From assembly GCA_902798605.1 (NCBI GenBank), contig CADBXH010000071.1:1-46879 (forward strand): a DNA stretch of 46,879 nucleotides, read 5' to 3'. Under the pieces are notes generated by a model. It worked only from the letters and a program-made list of their open reading frames with translations, was not told the DNA's origin and searched no databases. Origin of the DNA: an uncultured Ruminococcus sp. Lineage in GTDB: Bacteria > Bacillota_A > Clostridia > Oscillospirales > Acutalibacteraceae. A program made the position numbers and the translations under genes. This document shows, piece by piece, positions 22,776-32,029 of this stretch (position 1 is its first letter; every line of letters starts with the position of its first letter).

Positions 22776-24800
22776 ATGAAGCTTTGGAATATTGCCGAGT
22801 TAGATCGACAGGAAGCTAACGCTATACAAAATGAATACGGTCTGCCGGCAATAATCGCTATGTTGCTCCAGACGGAGATCGAGGATTTCCTCAATAACGA
22901 GAGCGAGATCGCTTCTCCGTTTGAGATAAAAGATATGGACAAAGCCGCCGACAGGGTTCAGCGCGCTATAGAAAGCGGCGAGCTGATCTGCGTTTACGGC
23001 GACTACGACGCCGACGGCGTCACCTCGACCGCTCTGCTCTACTCCTACCTTGAAACAGTCGGCGCGAACGTCATCTACTACATACCCTCGCGCGAGACCG
23101 AGGGTTACGGAATGAACATCGGCGCGGTCGACGCTCTCGCCGAAAAAGGCGTTAAGCTTATCATTACGGTCGACAACGGTATCGCCGCGAACAAAGAGAT
23201 AGCCCACGCGAAGGCGCTCGGTATAGACACGGTCGTAACCGACCACCATATGCCTATCGACGAGCTCCCCAACGCCTGCGCGGTCGTTGACCTTCACCGC
23301 CCGGACTGCCCGAGCAAGTTTAAGCAATTGTCGGGCGTCGGCGTAGCGTTCAAGCTGATAATGGCGCTCGAGGGCGAGTTCTGCGACGTAGATATGCTGC
23401 TCGACAACTACGCCGATTTGCTAAGCATCGGCACTATCGGCGATATAGTGGAGCTTAAAGGGGAGAACCGAGTGTTTGTAAAACGCGGGCTCCAAAGCAT
23501 AATCAACTCCGACCGCCCGGGAATCACCGCGCTTATCGAAAACTCTGGCTTGACCGGCAAACCGCTCACCGCGGGCAAGGTGTCGTTCACGCTTGTTCCG
23601 AGGATCAACGCGGTCGGCAGACTCGGTCTGTCCGGCAAATCCGTTGAGCTGCTGCTTACCGAGGACTACGGGGAGGCACAGCAGATCGCTCAGGCTATGG
23701 GCGACGACAACGCCGAAAGACGGCAGATAGAAACAGAGATTTTGCAGAAGATCGACCTCGAGATACAGCAAAATCCCTCGCTTGTGCTCGATAAAATAAT
23801 CGTCATCGACGGCGAGAACTGGCACCAAGGCGTCATCGGTATCGTCGCGTCGCGCGTCAAGGAAGCCTACGGCAAGCCTGCGATAATAATCTCGCGCGAC
23901 GGAGAGAACGCTAAAGCCTCGGGCAGAAGCGTAGAGGGCTTCGCGCTTTGCGACGCGGTCGCGGAGTGCGCCGAGCTGCTCACGCACTTTGGCGGACATC
24001 CTATGGCAGTCGGGCTGTCGCTCGCTTCGGAGAATATAGAATTGTTCCGTAAAAGAATTAACGAGTACGCTAATTCAATAGATTCAATGCCCTTTGACGC
24101 GCTGAAAATCGACTTTAAGCTCAATCCGGCGGGTGTCACGCTCGATATCGCCGAGGAGATCAAAGAGCTTCAGCCGTTCGGCTCGGGAAATCCGACGCCG
24201 GTTTTCGGGCTGTACAATATGAAAATCAACAGTATTATTCCTTTATCGAATAATAAACATCTAAAGCTTATCATCTCAAGGGCAGATACAACGCTTGCCG
24301 CTATGATGTTCTTCACCTCGACCGATGAGTTCCCCTACAAAAAGGGCGATACGGTCGATTTTGCGGTCACGCTTGACGTTAACGAATACAACGGCAATAA
24401 AAGCGTATCTATAATAGTAAAGGATATAAAATCTTCTGCCGATGATACAGAGGAAATACTAAAGAGCCGGCGTGTTTTTGAGGACTTTTGCCGCTCAAAT
24501 CCGCTGACTGACGATCAGCTTAAAAGCATTGTGCCCACAAGGGATGACTTTGCCGTTGTTTACCGCTTCTTAAAGTCAAACGGCGGCTATCGCTTTGACG
24601 TTTCCACCCTTGTTTACAGGCTCGGCAACAAGCTGCCGATGGGCAAGATCAGGGTAATTTTGGAGGCTATGAACGAGCTCGGGTTGATAACGATCCGCGA
24701 GGGAATGTTCAATAGCAGCATAGGAGTTAATCAAGTCAGCGGCAAGGTGAGCCTTGAGTCGGCTGATATAATCAAAAGGCTTAGCGAGGTGACACGATGA
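22776..24800 (+). CDS. recJ: Single-stranded-DNA-specific exonuclease RecJ
   Basis: A 674-residue DHH-family 5'-3' exonuclease acting in recombination and mismatch or excision repair. Motifs: VYGDYDADGVTS (motif I), TVDNGIAA, VTDHHMPIDELPNACAVVDLH (DHH motif, here in part), the DHHA1 domain with GGHPMAVGLSLA, and an OB domain with a C-terminal extension. The extension (about 570-674) is longer than in E. coli and includes a winged-helix-like stretch, as in many Firmicutes. AAAGGACGCG precedes the ATG. A variant of the dispersed palindrome falls in frame at 24040-24059. The 4-base overlap with rel indicates co-translation. Confidence 0.95.
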   Translation: MKLWNIAELDRQEANAIQNEYGLPAIIAMLLQTEIEDFLNNESEIASPFEIKDMDKAADRVQRAIESGELICVYGDYDADGVTSTALLYSYLETVGANVIYYIPSRETEGYGMNIGAVDALAEKGVKLIITVDNGIAANKEIAHAKALGIDTVVTDHHMPIDELPNACAVVDLHRPDCPSKFKQLSGVGVAFKLIMALEGEFCDVDMLLDNYADLLSIGTIGDIVELKGENRVFVKRGLQSIINSDRPGITALIENSGLTGKPLTAGKVSFTLVPRINAVGRLGLSGKSVELLLTEDYGEAQQIAQAMGDDNAERRQIETEILQKIDLEIQQNPSLVLDKIIVIDGENWHQGVIGIVASRVKEAYGKPAIIISRDGENAKASGRSVEGFALCDAVAECAELLTHFGGHPMAVGLSLASENIELFRKRINEYANSIDSMPFDALKIDFKLNPAGVTLDIAEEIKELQPFGSGNPTPVFGLYNMKINSIIPLSNNKHLKLIISRADTTLAAMMFFTSTDEFPYKKGDTVDFAVTLDVNEYNGNKSVSIIVKDIKSSADDTEEILKSRRVFEDFCRSNPLTDDQLKSIVPTRDDFAVVYRFLKSNGGYRFDVSTLVYRLGNKLPMGKIRVILEAMNELGLITIREGMFNSSIGVNQVSGKVSLESADIIKRLSEVTR

Positions 24801-26992
24801 GCAAGTATTCAAATGTCGCTCATTATCAGGATTTTTCCGAGCTTGAAAAGATAATCAAAAGCTCGAGCAACGAATATGATATGGAAAAGATCCGCTCGGC
24901 TTACGAATTTGCGGAAAAATCTCACGGAGATCAGCGCAGGGTGTCGGGTATTCCGTATATTCTTCACCCGACCTCGGTCGCGTGCATAGTAGCCGAGCTC
25001 GGAATGGACGAGGACTCGGTCTGCGCCGCTCTGCTTCACGACGTTGTAGAGGACACACCCGTGTCTTTGCCCGAGATAACAAGGCTTTTCGGCGGCGACG
25101 TGGCAAAGCTCTGCGACGGCGTTACAAAGATCTCAAAGATCCCGTACTCCACCAAGGAGGAACAGCAGGCGGAGAATATCCGCAAAATGCTTTTGGCTAT
25201 GGCGGACGATCTCAGAGTAATGGTCATCAAGCTTTCCGACAGACTCCACAATATGCGCACTATGGACTGTATGCCGGAGCAAAAGCGCAGGGACAAATCC
25301 GTTGAGAATATGCAGGTGTTCGCGCCTATAGCTCACCGCCTCGGTATCAAAACCATCAAGGATGAGCTCGAGGACCGTTCTCTGCAATACCTCGACCCGA
25401 TCGGTTATAAAGAGATTGAGGACGCGATATTGCTCAAAGAGGGCGAGCGCGAAGTATTTATTGATAAAATCAAATCCCGTATCCTTGAACGCACCAAGGA
25501 CATTATCCCGAACGTATACATCAGCGGCAGGGTAAAGAGCATCAACAGCATTTACCGCAAAACCATTATGCGTAACCAGAATATCGACCAGATATTTGAT
25601 GTTTTCGCGGTCAGGGTCATCGTTGACACCGTGCCCGACTGCTACAATGTTTTGGGCGTTGTGCACGATGTTTTCAAGCCGATCCCGAACCGCTTCAAGG
25701 ACTATATCTCGATGCCCAAGCCGAATCTGTACCAGAGCCTTCACACCACTCTGCTCGATGAAAACGCCATTCCGTTTGAGGTGCAGATTCGCACATGGGA
25801 TATGCACTACACCGCTGAATACGGAATCGCGGCACACTGGAAATACAAGCTCGGTATCGACGCCAACGGCGCGACTAATCCAAAGCTTACCCAGAGCATC
25901 GAAAAGCTCAAAACTATGATACTCGATCAGCTCGAGGCGGAGGATACTACCGACATAGCTCGCAATATCCGCAACGACTTTGCGGAAAACGACGTATATG
26001 TTTTCACCCCTAAGGGCGATGTTGTAAGTCTTCCGCGCGGCTCGACTCCGATCGACCTCGCGTACCATATCCATACCCAGGTAGGCCACCGTATGGTCGG
26101 CGCGAAGATAAACAACAAGATCGTCCCGATCGACTATATCCTCAAAACGGGCGATATCTGCGAAATCATCACCCACAAGGAGGAGCACCCCAACCGCGCG
26201 TGGATAGATATCTGCAAGACCGCGTCGGCAAAGTCAAAGATACGCGCGTGGTTCAAGCACGAAAAGCGCGATGAAAATATCGCCGAGGGCAAGGCGATGC
26301 TTGAACGCGAGTTCAGGCGCCAGGGGATAAACCTGACCGAGGAAGAGTATCCGGAATTTTTCAAGAGCGTCTCGGTCAAAAAGCAGTACAACACGCTCGA
26401 TGATTTTTACGCGGCGATAGGCTACGGCGGAGTCCAGCTCTGGAAAATAATGCCGCGCCTAAAGGAAGAATACCAGAAGCTATACGCTTCCGATATAGAG
26501 AATATCGAGGTTCCGCAGGCTCCCGTAAAGCGCACCAAAGCGAGCTCGGGAGTTGTTATCGAGGGCAATGACGATGTGCTCGTCAAGTTCTCTAACTGCT
26601 GTAACCCGCTCCCCGGAGATGAGATAATCGGCTACATCACCCGCGGCTACGGCGTTTCCATACACAAGCGCAACTGCACAAACGTGCCGAAGGACGTCTC
26701 AAAATGCGAGGAACCCGAGCGCTGGATCAACTGCTACTGGGAGGACAAGACGGGCGAAGCGTTCCGCAGCACGCTCCAGATAACCGCGGCTGACCGCACC
26801 GGACTGCTCGCGGACGTCACCATAAAGCTGTCGACCATGCACATCTTTATCCACAGCCTGAATTCGCGTGAGCTGAAGTCGGGCAGTGCGGTAGTTACCG
26901 TAACGATAGACGTAATGGGCAAAAACCACCTCCGCGGCGTTATCTCAAAGCTGTCGGATATAAACGGAATAGAAGAAATAAAGAGGCTGTAA
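24797..26992 (+). CDS. relA: Bifunctional (p)ppGpp synthetase/hydrolase Rel
   Basis: A 731-residue long RelA-SpoT homologue that makes and breaks the stringent-response alarmone. Domains in order: HD hydrolase (HPTSVACIVAELGMDEDSVC, LLHDVVEDT, KLSDRLHNMRTMD), synthetase (GRVKSINSIYRKT, FKDYISMPKPNLYQSLHTT), TGS (VFTPKGDVVSLPRGSTPID), zinc-finger region with CCNPLPGDEIIGYITRGYG and HKRNC, and a C-terminal ACT domain. The HD residues are intact, so hydrolase activity is expected. Its single base overlap with dtd is the usual rel-dtd arrangement. Confidence 0.97.
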   Translation: MSKYSNVAHYQDFSELEKIIKSSSNEYDMEKIRSAYEFAEKSHGDQRRVSGIPYILHPTSVACIVAELGMDEDSVCAALLHDVVEDTPVSLPEITRLFGGDVAKLCDGVTKISKIPYSTKEEQQAENIRKMLLAMADDLRVMVIKLSDRLHNMRTMDCMPEQKRRDKSVENMQVFAPIAHRLGIKTIKDELEDRSLQYLDPIGYKEIEDAILLKEGEREVFIDKIKSRILERTKDIIPNVYISGRVKSINSIYRKTIMRNQNIDQIFDVFAVRVIVDTVPDCYNVLGVVHDVFKPIPNRFKDYISMPKPNLYQSLHTTLLDENAIPFEVQIRTWDMHYTAEYGIAAHWKYKLGIDANGATNPKLTQSIEKLKTMILDQLEAEDTTDIARNIRNDFAENDVYVFTPKGDVVSLPRGSTPIDLAYHIHTQVGHRMVGAKINNKIVPIDYILKTGDICEIITHKEEHPNRAWIDICKTASAKSKIRAWFKHEKRDENIAEGKAMLEREFRRQGINLTEEEYPEFFKSVSVKKQYNTLDDFYAAIGYGGVQLWKIMPRLKEEYQKLYASDIENIEVPQAPVKRTKASSGVVIEGNDDVLVKFSNCCNPLPGDEIIGYITRGYGVSIHKRNCTNVPKDVSKCEEPERWINCYWEDKTGEAFRSTLQITAADRTGLLADVTIKLSTMHIFIHSLNSRELKSGSAVVTVTIDVMGKNHLRGVISKLSDINGIEEIKRL

Positions 26993-27447
26993 TGAAAGCG
27001 ATAATCCAAAGAGTAAGCTCTGCGCAAGTTGATATTGAGGGAAAAACCGTCGGCAAGATCGGCGCGGGATTCCTTATCCTGCTCGGCGTAGAGCAGGACG
27101 ATGACGAACGCCACGCAAAGGCGCTCGCCGATAAAATATCATTTTTGCGCGTGTTTACCGACGAAAACGACAAAATGAATCTTTCGCTGAAGGACATCGA
27201 CGGCTCGGTGCTCGTAATCTCTAACTTTACGCTCTGCGCCGACTGCTCGCACGGCAGACGCCCGAGCTTTATCGCCGCCGCCCGTCCCGAAAAGGCGGAG
27301 CCGCTCTATGAGTATTTCTGCAAGGTGATGCTCGATAACGGCGTAAAAAGCGTAGAAAAGGGCGTTTTCGGCGCGGATATGCAGGTGTCGCTTACAAACG
27401 ACGGCCCCGTAACTATAGATATAAATACTAAGGACTTAAAAATATGA
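26992..27447 (+). CDS. dtd: D-aminoacyl-tRNA deacylase
   Basis: A 151-residue dimeric enzyme that removes D-amino acids (and glycine) wrongly attached to tRNA. MKAIIQRVSSAQVDIEGK is the usual start; SNFTLCADCSHGRRPSF is the SQFTL-type catalytic motif, with Asn in place of the usual Gln; NDGPVTIDI carries the Gly-Pro motif that excludes L-amino acids. It overlaps rel by one base and the next gene by four. Confidence 0.95.
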   Translation: MKAIIQRVSSAQVDIEGKTVGKIGAGFLILLGVEQDDDERHAKALADKISFLRVFTDENDKMNLSLKDIDGSVLVISNFTLCADCSHGRRPSFIAAARPEKAEPLYEYFCKVMLDNGVKSVEKGVFGADMQVSLTNDGPVTIDINTKDLKI

Positions 27448-28070
27448 CAGATATAAAAATTTATCCCGTGACAGAGATCGGAACGAACTGCTCCTATATC
27501 GTTGACGAGGCGACAGGCAAGGCGGCTGTGGTAGATCCCGGCGGAAAATCCGAAAAGCTTATTTCTCAGATAAAAAAAGACGGCGGAAAGCTTGAGTATG
27601 TTCCGCTCACCCACGGTCACTATGATCACATCGGCTACGCAAAGCCGCTCGCGGATATGTTCGGGGCGAAGATAATCACGGGCAAAAATAATAATAAGTT
27701 TTTAAGCGACCCGACGCTGTCGGGCGTGGCGAAGCATTTTCTTGATATTCCTCCGTTTTCCGCCGATATACTGCTCGACGACGGCGATACATTTATGCTC
27801 GGCGAGACTGAGATAACATATTACTACACGCCCGGCCACACAAGCGGCTGCGGTATCTTTTTGTTTGACGATATTATGATTTGCGGAGATCTGCTTTTCC
27901 GCCAATCCTGCGGCAGAACAGACCTGCCCACGGGCGACGACTATACTATTACTCAGTCGCTGAAAAGGCTAAAGGAGCTCGACGGAGATTACAACGTTAT
28001 CCCCGGTCACGGACCGCTCACGACGCTTGAATATGAGCGCAGGTACAATCCGTATATGAGAGGCTTGTAA
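27444..28070 (+). CDS. MBL-fold metallo-hydrolase (glyoxalase II-like)
   Basis: A 208-residue metallo-beta-lactamase-fold protein. THGHYDHIG is the HxHxDH metal motif; TPGHTSGCGIFLFDD, CGDLLFRQSCGRTDLPTGD and IPGHGPLTTLEYE complete the ligands. It resembles YcbL/GloB-type hydrolases of about 210 residues, which lack the glutathione-binding C-terminal domain. The natural substrate is unknown. It is commonly found between dtd and hemZ in Clostridia. Overlap with dtd indicates an operon. Confidence 0.88.
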   Translation: MTDIKIYPVTEIGTNCSYIVDEATGKAAVVDPGGKSEKLISQIKKDGGKLEYVPLTHGHYDHIGYAKPLADMFGAKIITGKNNNKFLSDPTLSGVAKHFLDIPPFSADILLDDGDTFMLGETEITYYYTPGHTSGCGIFLFDDIMICGDLLFRQSCGRTDLPTGDDYTITQSLKRLKELDGDYNVIPGHGPLTTLEYERRYNPYMRGL

Positions 28071-28071
28071 T

Positions 28072-29520
28072 ATGGATCTGTACGTCAAAAACAACCGTTT
28101 TTGGTTTGAGCTCGAAAACCTGACGAGGCTGTTTTTCCCGAATGAGAAGATAAATGTTTTTAAGGAGTTCAAGGCTCTGACTCCGCCTTATGTCTTTTCC
28201 GAGCTGTCCGACAAGATCACCGTCAGGGTGCAGATCGCGGATTTTTGCAGGGAAGAGACTGCCGAGATCAGGGGCGACGATACGCTCGACGAGCTGTCAA
28301 CGGTTTCTCTGCTCTATAAGATCCTGCGCGATTACAGCCAAATCTCACAGCCGTGGGGCTTGCTGACGGGCGTAAGGCCGGTAAAGCTGCTGCGCAAAAT
28401 CAGCGAAGAGATCGGTATGGACAACGCCGTAAAGCGATTTACCGACGATTTTTTTGTCAGCGAAGAAAAGGCGCGGCTCGCCCGAATGACCGAGCAAAAC
28501 GAGCGGAAGATACTCTCGCTCTCAAGGCCGGAATCGTTCAGCCTGTACGTGGGCATACCGTTTTGTCCGTCAAGGTGCAGCTACTGCTCGTTTGTGATGT
28601 CGTCGATAGAGCGCGCACAAAAGCTGATAGAGCCGTATGTCGACCTGCTCTGTGAGGAGCTCAAGGCCACGGCAAAGGCGGCAAAGGATCTCGGGCTGCG
28701 GCTCGAGAGCGTCTACTTCGGCGGCGGTACTCCCACAACGCTCAGCGCGGAACAGCTTAACAAAGTTCTTTCTACAGTCAATTCCGAATTCGATATGAGC
28801 ACATGCCGCGAGTTCACGGTTGAAGCCGGCAGACCCGATACCATAACGAGGGACAAACTTAATTCTTTAAAAGAAAATAACGTCAGCAGGATCAGCATTA
28901 ATCCCCAGACCGTCAGCGATGATGTTCTTAAAGCGATCGGCAGAAAACACACCGCCGCTCAGCTTTACGAGGCGTTCGACCTCGCGCGGCAGTGCGGGTT
29001 CAACAATATAAACACAGACCTGATCGCGGGGCTCCCGACCGATACGCTCGAGAGCTTTCAAACCTCGCTCGACTCAATGCTCGACCTCAGCGCCGAGTGT
29101 ATCACCGTCCATACTTTATGTATGAAGCGCGCTTCTAACCTTACTATGGACGGCAAGATGTTGAACAGGGAAGAGGCTCTGACCGCAAGGCGGATGCTCA
29201 ATTACGCCCAAGGCAGGCTTTTGGATGAGAAATACATACCGTACTACCTCTACCGCCAGACAAGGATGGTCGGCAACCTCGAAAACGTCGGCTGGTCGCT
29301 TAAAGGGTACGAGAGTTTGTACAATGTTTATGTAATGGACGAGACCCACACGATCCTCGCCTGCGGGTCGGGAGGAGTAACAAAACTAAAGGACAGCGGC
29401 GCGGATTACCTCAAAAGGGTGTTCAATTTTAAGTTCCCCTACGAATACATCGACAGATTTGACGAAATACTCAAAAGAAAAGCCGAAATATACGCATTTT
29501 ATGCGCAAAATTTGAGTTGA
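28072..29520 (+). CDS. hemZ: HemZ-type radical SAM protein (coproporphyrinogen dehydrogenase-like)
   Basis: A 482-residue radical SAM enzyme of the HemN/HemZ family. The cluster motif CPSRCSYC has cysteines at 165, 169 and 172; YFGGGTPTTLS and RISINPQTVSDDVL follow as in oxygen-independent coproporphyrinogen oxidases. No other heme genes are in the window, so heme synthesis is not assured; many anaerobes keep hemZ without a heme pathway. The N-terminal 150 residues are specific to HemZ. A near copy of the dispersed palindrome (28861-28877) encodes NSLKENN. It follows the MBL gene by one base. Confidence 0.9.
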   Translation: MDLYVKNNRFWFELENLTRLFFPNEKINVFKEFKALTPPYVFSELSDKITVRVQIADFCREETAEIRGDDTLDELSTVSLLYKILRDYSQISQPWGLLTGVRPVKLLRKISEEIGMDNAVKRFTDDFFVSEEKARLARMTEQNERKILSLSRPESFSLYVGIPFCPSRCSYCSFVMSSIERAQKLIEPYVDLLCEELKATAKAAKDLGLRLESVYFGGGTPTTLSAEQLNKVLSTVNSEFDMSTCREFTVEAGRPDTITRDKLNSLKENNVSRISINPQTVSDDVLKAIGRKHTAAQLYEAFDLARQCGFNNINTDLIAGLPTDTLESFQTSLDSMLDLSAECITVHTLCMKRASNLTMDGKMLNREEALTARRMLNYAQGRLLDEKYIPYYLYRQTRMVGNLENVGWSLKGYESLYNVYVMDETHTILACGSGGVTKLKDSGADYLKRVFNFKFPYEYIDRFDEILKRKAEIYAFYAQNLS

Positions 29521-29545
29521 TAATTGGATTCAATAGTGATATACT
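29517..29545 (+). promoter_or_regulatory. Promoter for the zinc-ribbon gene
   Basis: TTGATA (29517-29522, overlapping the hemZ stop), 17-bp spacer, TATACT (29540-29545). A small hairpin CGGG/CCCG at about 29567-29580 lies in the leader. Confidence 0.65.
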
Positions 29546-29599
29546 ATGAAATAACAAAAATTCATGCGGGCTTTGACCCGTACAGAAAGGTTGGTAATT

Positions 29600-30097
29600 A
29601 TGGGAAAATTTGATGAAATTTTAGATGATGTTGTAGTCAACGCCAAAACCGCCGCTTCGGCAGTTTCAAAAAAGGCTGCGATTGTATACGACGCGTCAAA
29701 GCACAAGATCTCTGCTGCTGAAATCAGAGGCGAGATCAACAAAAAGCTCAAGGAGTTAGGTAAGTTCACCTACAAGTCAAGAGTTTACGACATTGATATG
29801 GAAGAGCAGATCGACGCCGTTATCGCCGAGATCAAGGATCTCAAGGAGAACCTCGATATCATCAACGCTCATATAGATGAGATCACAAATCAGAAGAAGT
29901 GCCCGGAGTGCGAAGCTAAGATCCCCAAGAACTCCATTTACTGCAACATCTGCGGTACAAAGCTCGACGAGGCAGAAGAGGACATAAGCGCTGCTGATGT
30001 CGCAGACGAAGCTCCCGCAGAGGCTGTTGTTGAGGAAGCCGCAGAGGCTCCCGTTGAGGAAGTTGCCGAGGCTCCCGCAGAGGAAACTGCCGAGTAA
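29600..30097 (+). CDS. Zinc-ribbon protein with coiled-coil and acidic Ala/Pro/Glu tail
   Basis: A 165-residue protein I do not recognise beyond its architecture. Residues 1-90 are helical and charged (including AAEIRGEINKKLKELGKFTY), residues about 72-96 look coiled-coil (IAEIKDLKENLDIINAHIDE), then a zinc ribbon CPEC...CNIC (about 99-118), and a low-complexity acidic tail built of imperfect EAPAE/EAPVE repeats. ATG 29600 follows AGAAAGG. It has its own promoter and no terminator after it, so transcription may run into the following leader and flippase gene. Similar small zinc-ribbon proteins are often found as single hypotheticals in gut Clostridia. Confidence 0.72.
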   Translation: MGKFDEILDDVVVNAKTAASAVSKKAAIVYDASKHKISAAEIRGEINKKLKELGKFTYKSRVYDIDMEEQIDAVIAEIKDLKENLDIINAHIDEITNQKKCPECEAKIPKNSIYCNICGTKLDEAEEDISAADVADEAPAEAVVEEAAEAPVEEVAEAPAEETAE

Positions 30098-30124
30098 TCA
30101 AAGCTGATATTGCAAACATTTTCT

Positions 30125-30206
30125 AAACGATTCTTAAACATTACGGTTTGCTGCTGTTTTCTGTCGAGAGACTATGGCAGTTAACAAGCAAACTTCGGAA
30201 ACGTTT
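30125..30206 (+). promoter_or_regulatory. Structured leader element, copy B (before the yabM-like flippase gene)
   Basis: P1: AAACGATTC (30125-30133) with GGAAACGTTT (30197-30206), one A-A mismatch at the same place as in copy A. P2: GTTTGCT (30146-30152) with AGCAAAC (30187-30193), perfect 7 bp. P3: CTGTC (30161-30165) with GGCAG (30176-30180). The block TTTTCTGTCGAGA is identical in both copies. The element ends 18 bases before the TTG start codon and 6 bases before the AAGGTGA ribosome site. Confidence 0.6.
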
Positions 30207-30224
30207 TAAAAAAGGTGATTTAAT

Positions 30225-31977
30225 TTGTCTAAAAAATACAACGCGGTGCGCACCTTCACACAGGATGTATCCGCTTCGTTCATCAAGGGCGCGGCTATTT
30301 TGACGATAAGTATGATAATCGTCAAGGTGTTCGGCCTTTTGAACAAGATCGTCTTGGTGTGGATATTCACGCACTGCGGCGCCGGAGGAATGGCGTCCTT
30401 CGGTATGGGACTATACGCGAACGCCTACGAGCTGTTTGTCGTCATATTTACCGTTGCCACGGGCGGCCTGCCCATCGCTATTTCGCGTTTGGTGTCGGAA
30501 AATATGACCAAAAAGCGATACAAGGACGTGCGGATGATACACAAGATCTCCGTGCCGTTCTTCACTATCATGGGACTCGTTTGTTTTGCGATCGTTTTCG
30601 GCGCAAGCATCCCATACTCGCAGTACGTTATCAAGTCTCCGTATGCCGTTTACGGTATGATGTGTTTGGCGCCAACGGTCTTTTTCGGCTGTCTTGCGTC
30701 CGCTTACCGCGGCTATTACGAGGGACAGCGCAATATGGTTCCCACCGCGGTCTCGGATTTTGGTGTGGGGACTCAATTCCAACGCCGCTACCCATTCGTT
30801 TTTGGGGATACACTTCCAAAACGAGGACGAGGCGATGCACACTATCATCGCTTTTTCGGTCGCGGGCGCTATTATCGGTATCTCGCTGAGCAGTATGATT
30901 TCGTGGCTGTATTATTTCCTGAAATTCAGGATCCAGGGCGACGGAATCCCGCAGGAATACTACGAAAATTCCGTTGAGGCGCGCGAAAAACGCGAGACCT
31001 TTATGACGATCATCAAAACCGCTCTGCCTATCGCGGGCGGCGCGCTGGTTATGAGTCTCGCTTCGTGGATAGATTCGATTATTATACAGAATGTTCTGCT
31101 CAACCTCGCCCATAACCACGGCGATGTTCTGCGCGAACAGTATCTTAAATTCTACAGTCCCGAGTCTTTCAGAGGCAAGCATGTTACTATCCACACAAAC
31201 CTCTGGGGCTGCTACGCAAACGCGCTTACCCTTATGCAGCTTGTCACCGCCGTAACGCAGGTGTTCGGTTCTTCCGCTATGCCAAACGTTACAAGCGCGT
31301 GGACAAAGGGCGACAAGGGCGAGCTAAGGCAGTCTATCAATACAGTCCTAAAGCTAACGATGATGTTCACGCTGCCAATGGCGTTCGGGCTTGTTGTTCT
31401 GGCGCACCCGATAATGGGTCTTGTCTACGGCAAGAGCCCCGAGATAGTCGAGATCGGCGGCAACGTGCTTATGGTAATGGGCTTTACAACGATCTTTACC
31501 GCTATCATCACGCCGATCTGTTCAATGATCAACGGCGTCGGCAAGGTAAAGACCCCGATGATCCTCTATATCATCTGTATGATCGTCAAAATCGGAACAT
31601 CTTGGATATTCGTCAGCATCCCGTCCGTCAATATTCAGGGCGCTACGGCGGGCTCGCTGATCTCTTACGCGTTGATCTGCGTGATCGGAATGTACCTGCT
31701 GATCAGGTACACAAAGATAGTTCCGGACTTCCTGTCAACTACTATAAAGCCGCTTATCGGCGCGGCAGTTTGCTCTGCAGTTGCCTTTTTTGTCAATATG
31801 TTGATAGAGGGATATATGCCTCACAGGGTGTCAACCATCATTTCTATCCTTGTTGCGGCTGTAGTTTATATTGCAATTTTACTAATATTACGCACATTTT
31901 CCGCTCAAGAGGTAAAGATTTTACCAAAAGGCGAAAAAATCGCAAAAACACTTGAAAAACTGCACTTAATTAGTTAA
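30225..31977 (+). pseudogene. SpoVB/YabM-like polysaccharide flippase (MOP superfamily), broken by frameshift and internal deletion
   Basis: The product would be a membrane flippase of the MurJ/SpoVB type; in Bacillus the orthologous position (yabM) precedes mazG and rqcP. Frame 1 encodes an intact N-terminal half from TTG 30225 through GYYEGQRNMVPTAVS, with six or so helices. At about 30755 that frame loses similarity, and from about 30757 another frame continues with LVWGLNSNAATHSFLGIHF and the whole C-terminal half to 31977. About 15 residues that normally follow the VPTA(V/I)S motif appear missing, so this is a short out-of-frame deletion rather than a one-base shift. Both halves keep good coding character, so the damage is recent or a sequence error. 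The second frame could start at ATG 30829 as a separate fragment. Confidence 0.8.
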
Positions 31978-32029
31978 AATAGTATAACGTGGGTTGCAGA
32001 TTAACCCTCGGTTTACGGAGATGTAAAAT

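Noticed and set aside
25133..26188. Long - strand open frame (351 codons) opposite the rel gene
   Set aside because: It is a shadow of rel caused by codon bias; the + strand protein is complete with all Rel domains.
30829..31977. Possible separate start (ATG 30829) for the second half of the flippase as an independent gene
   Set aside because: There is no ribosome site, the protein would begin in the middle of the conserved fold, and the first half is present just upstream in another frame. A broken single gene explains it better.
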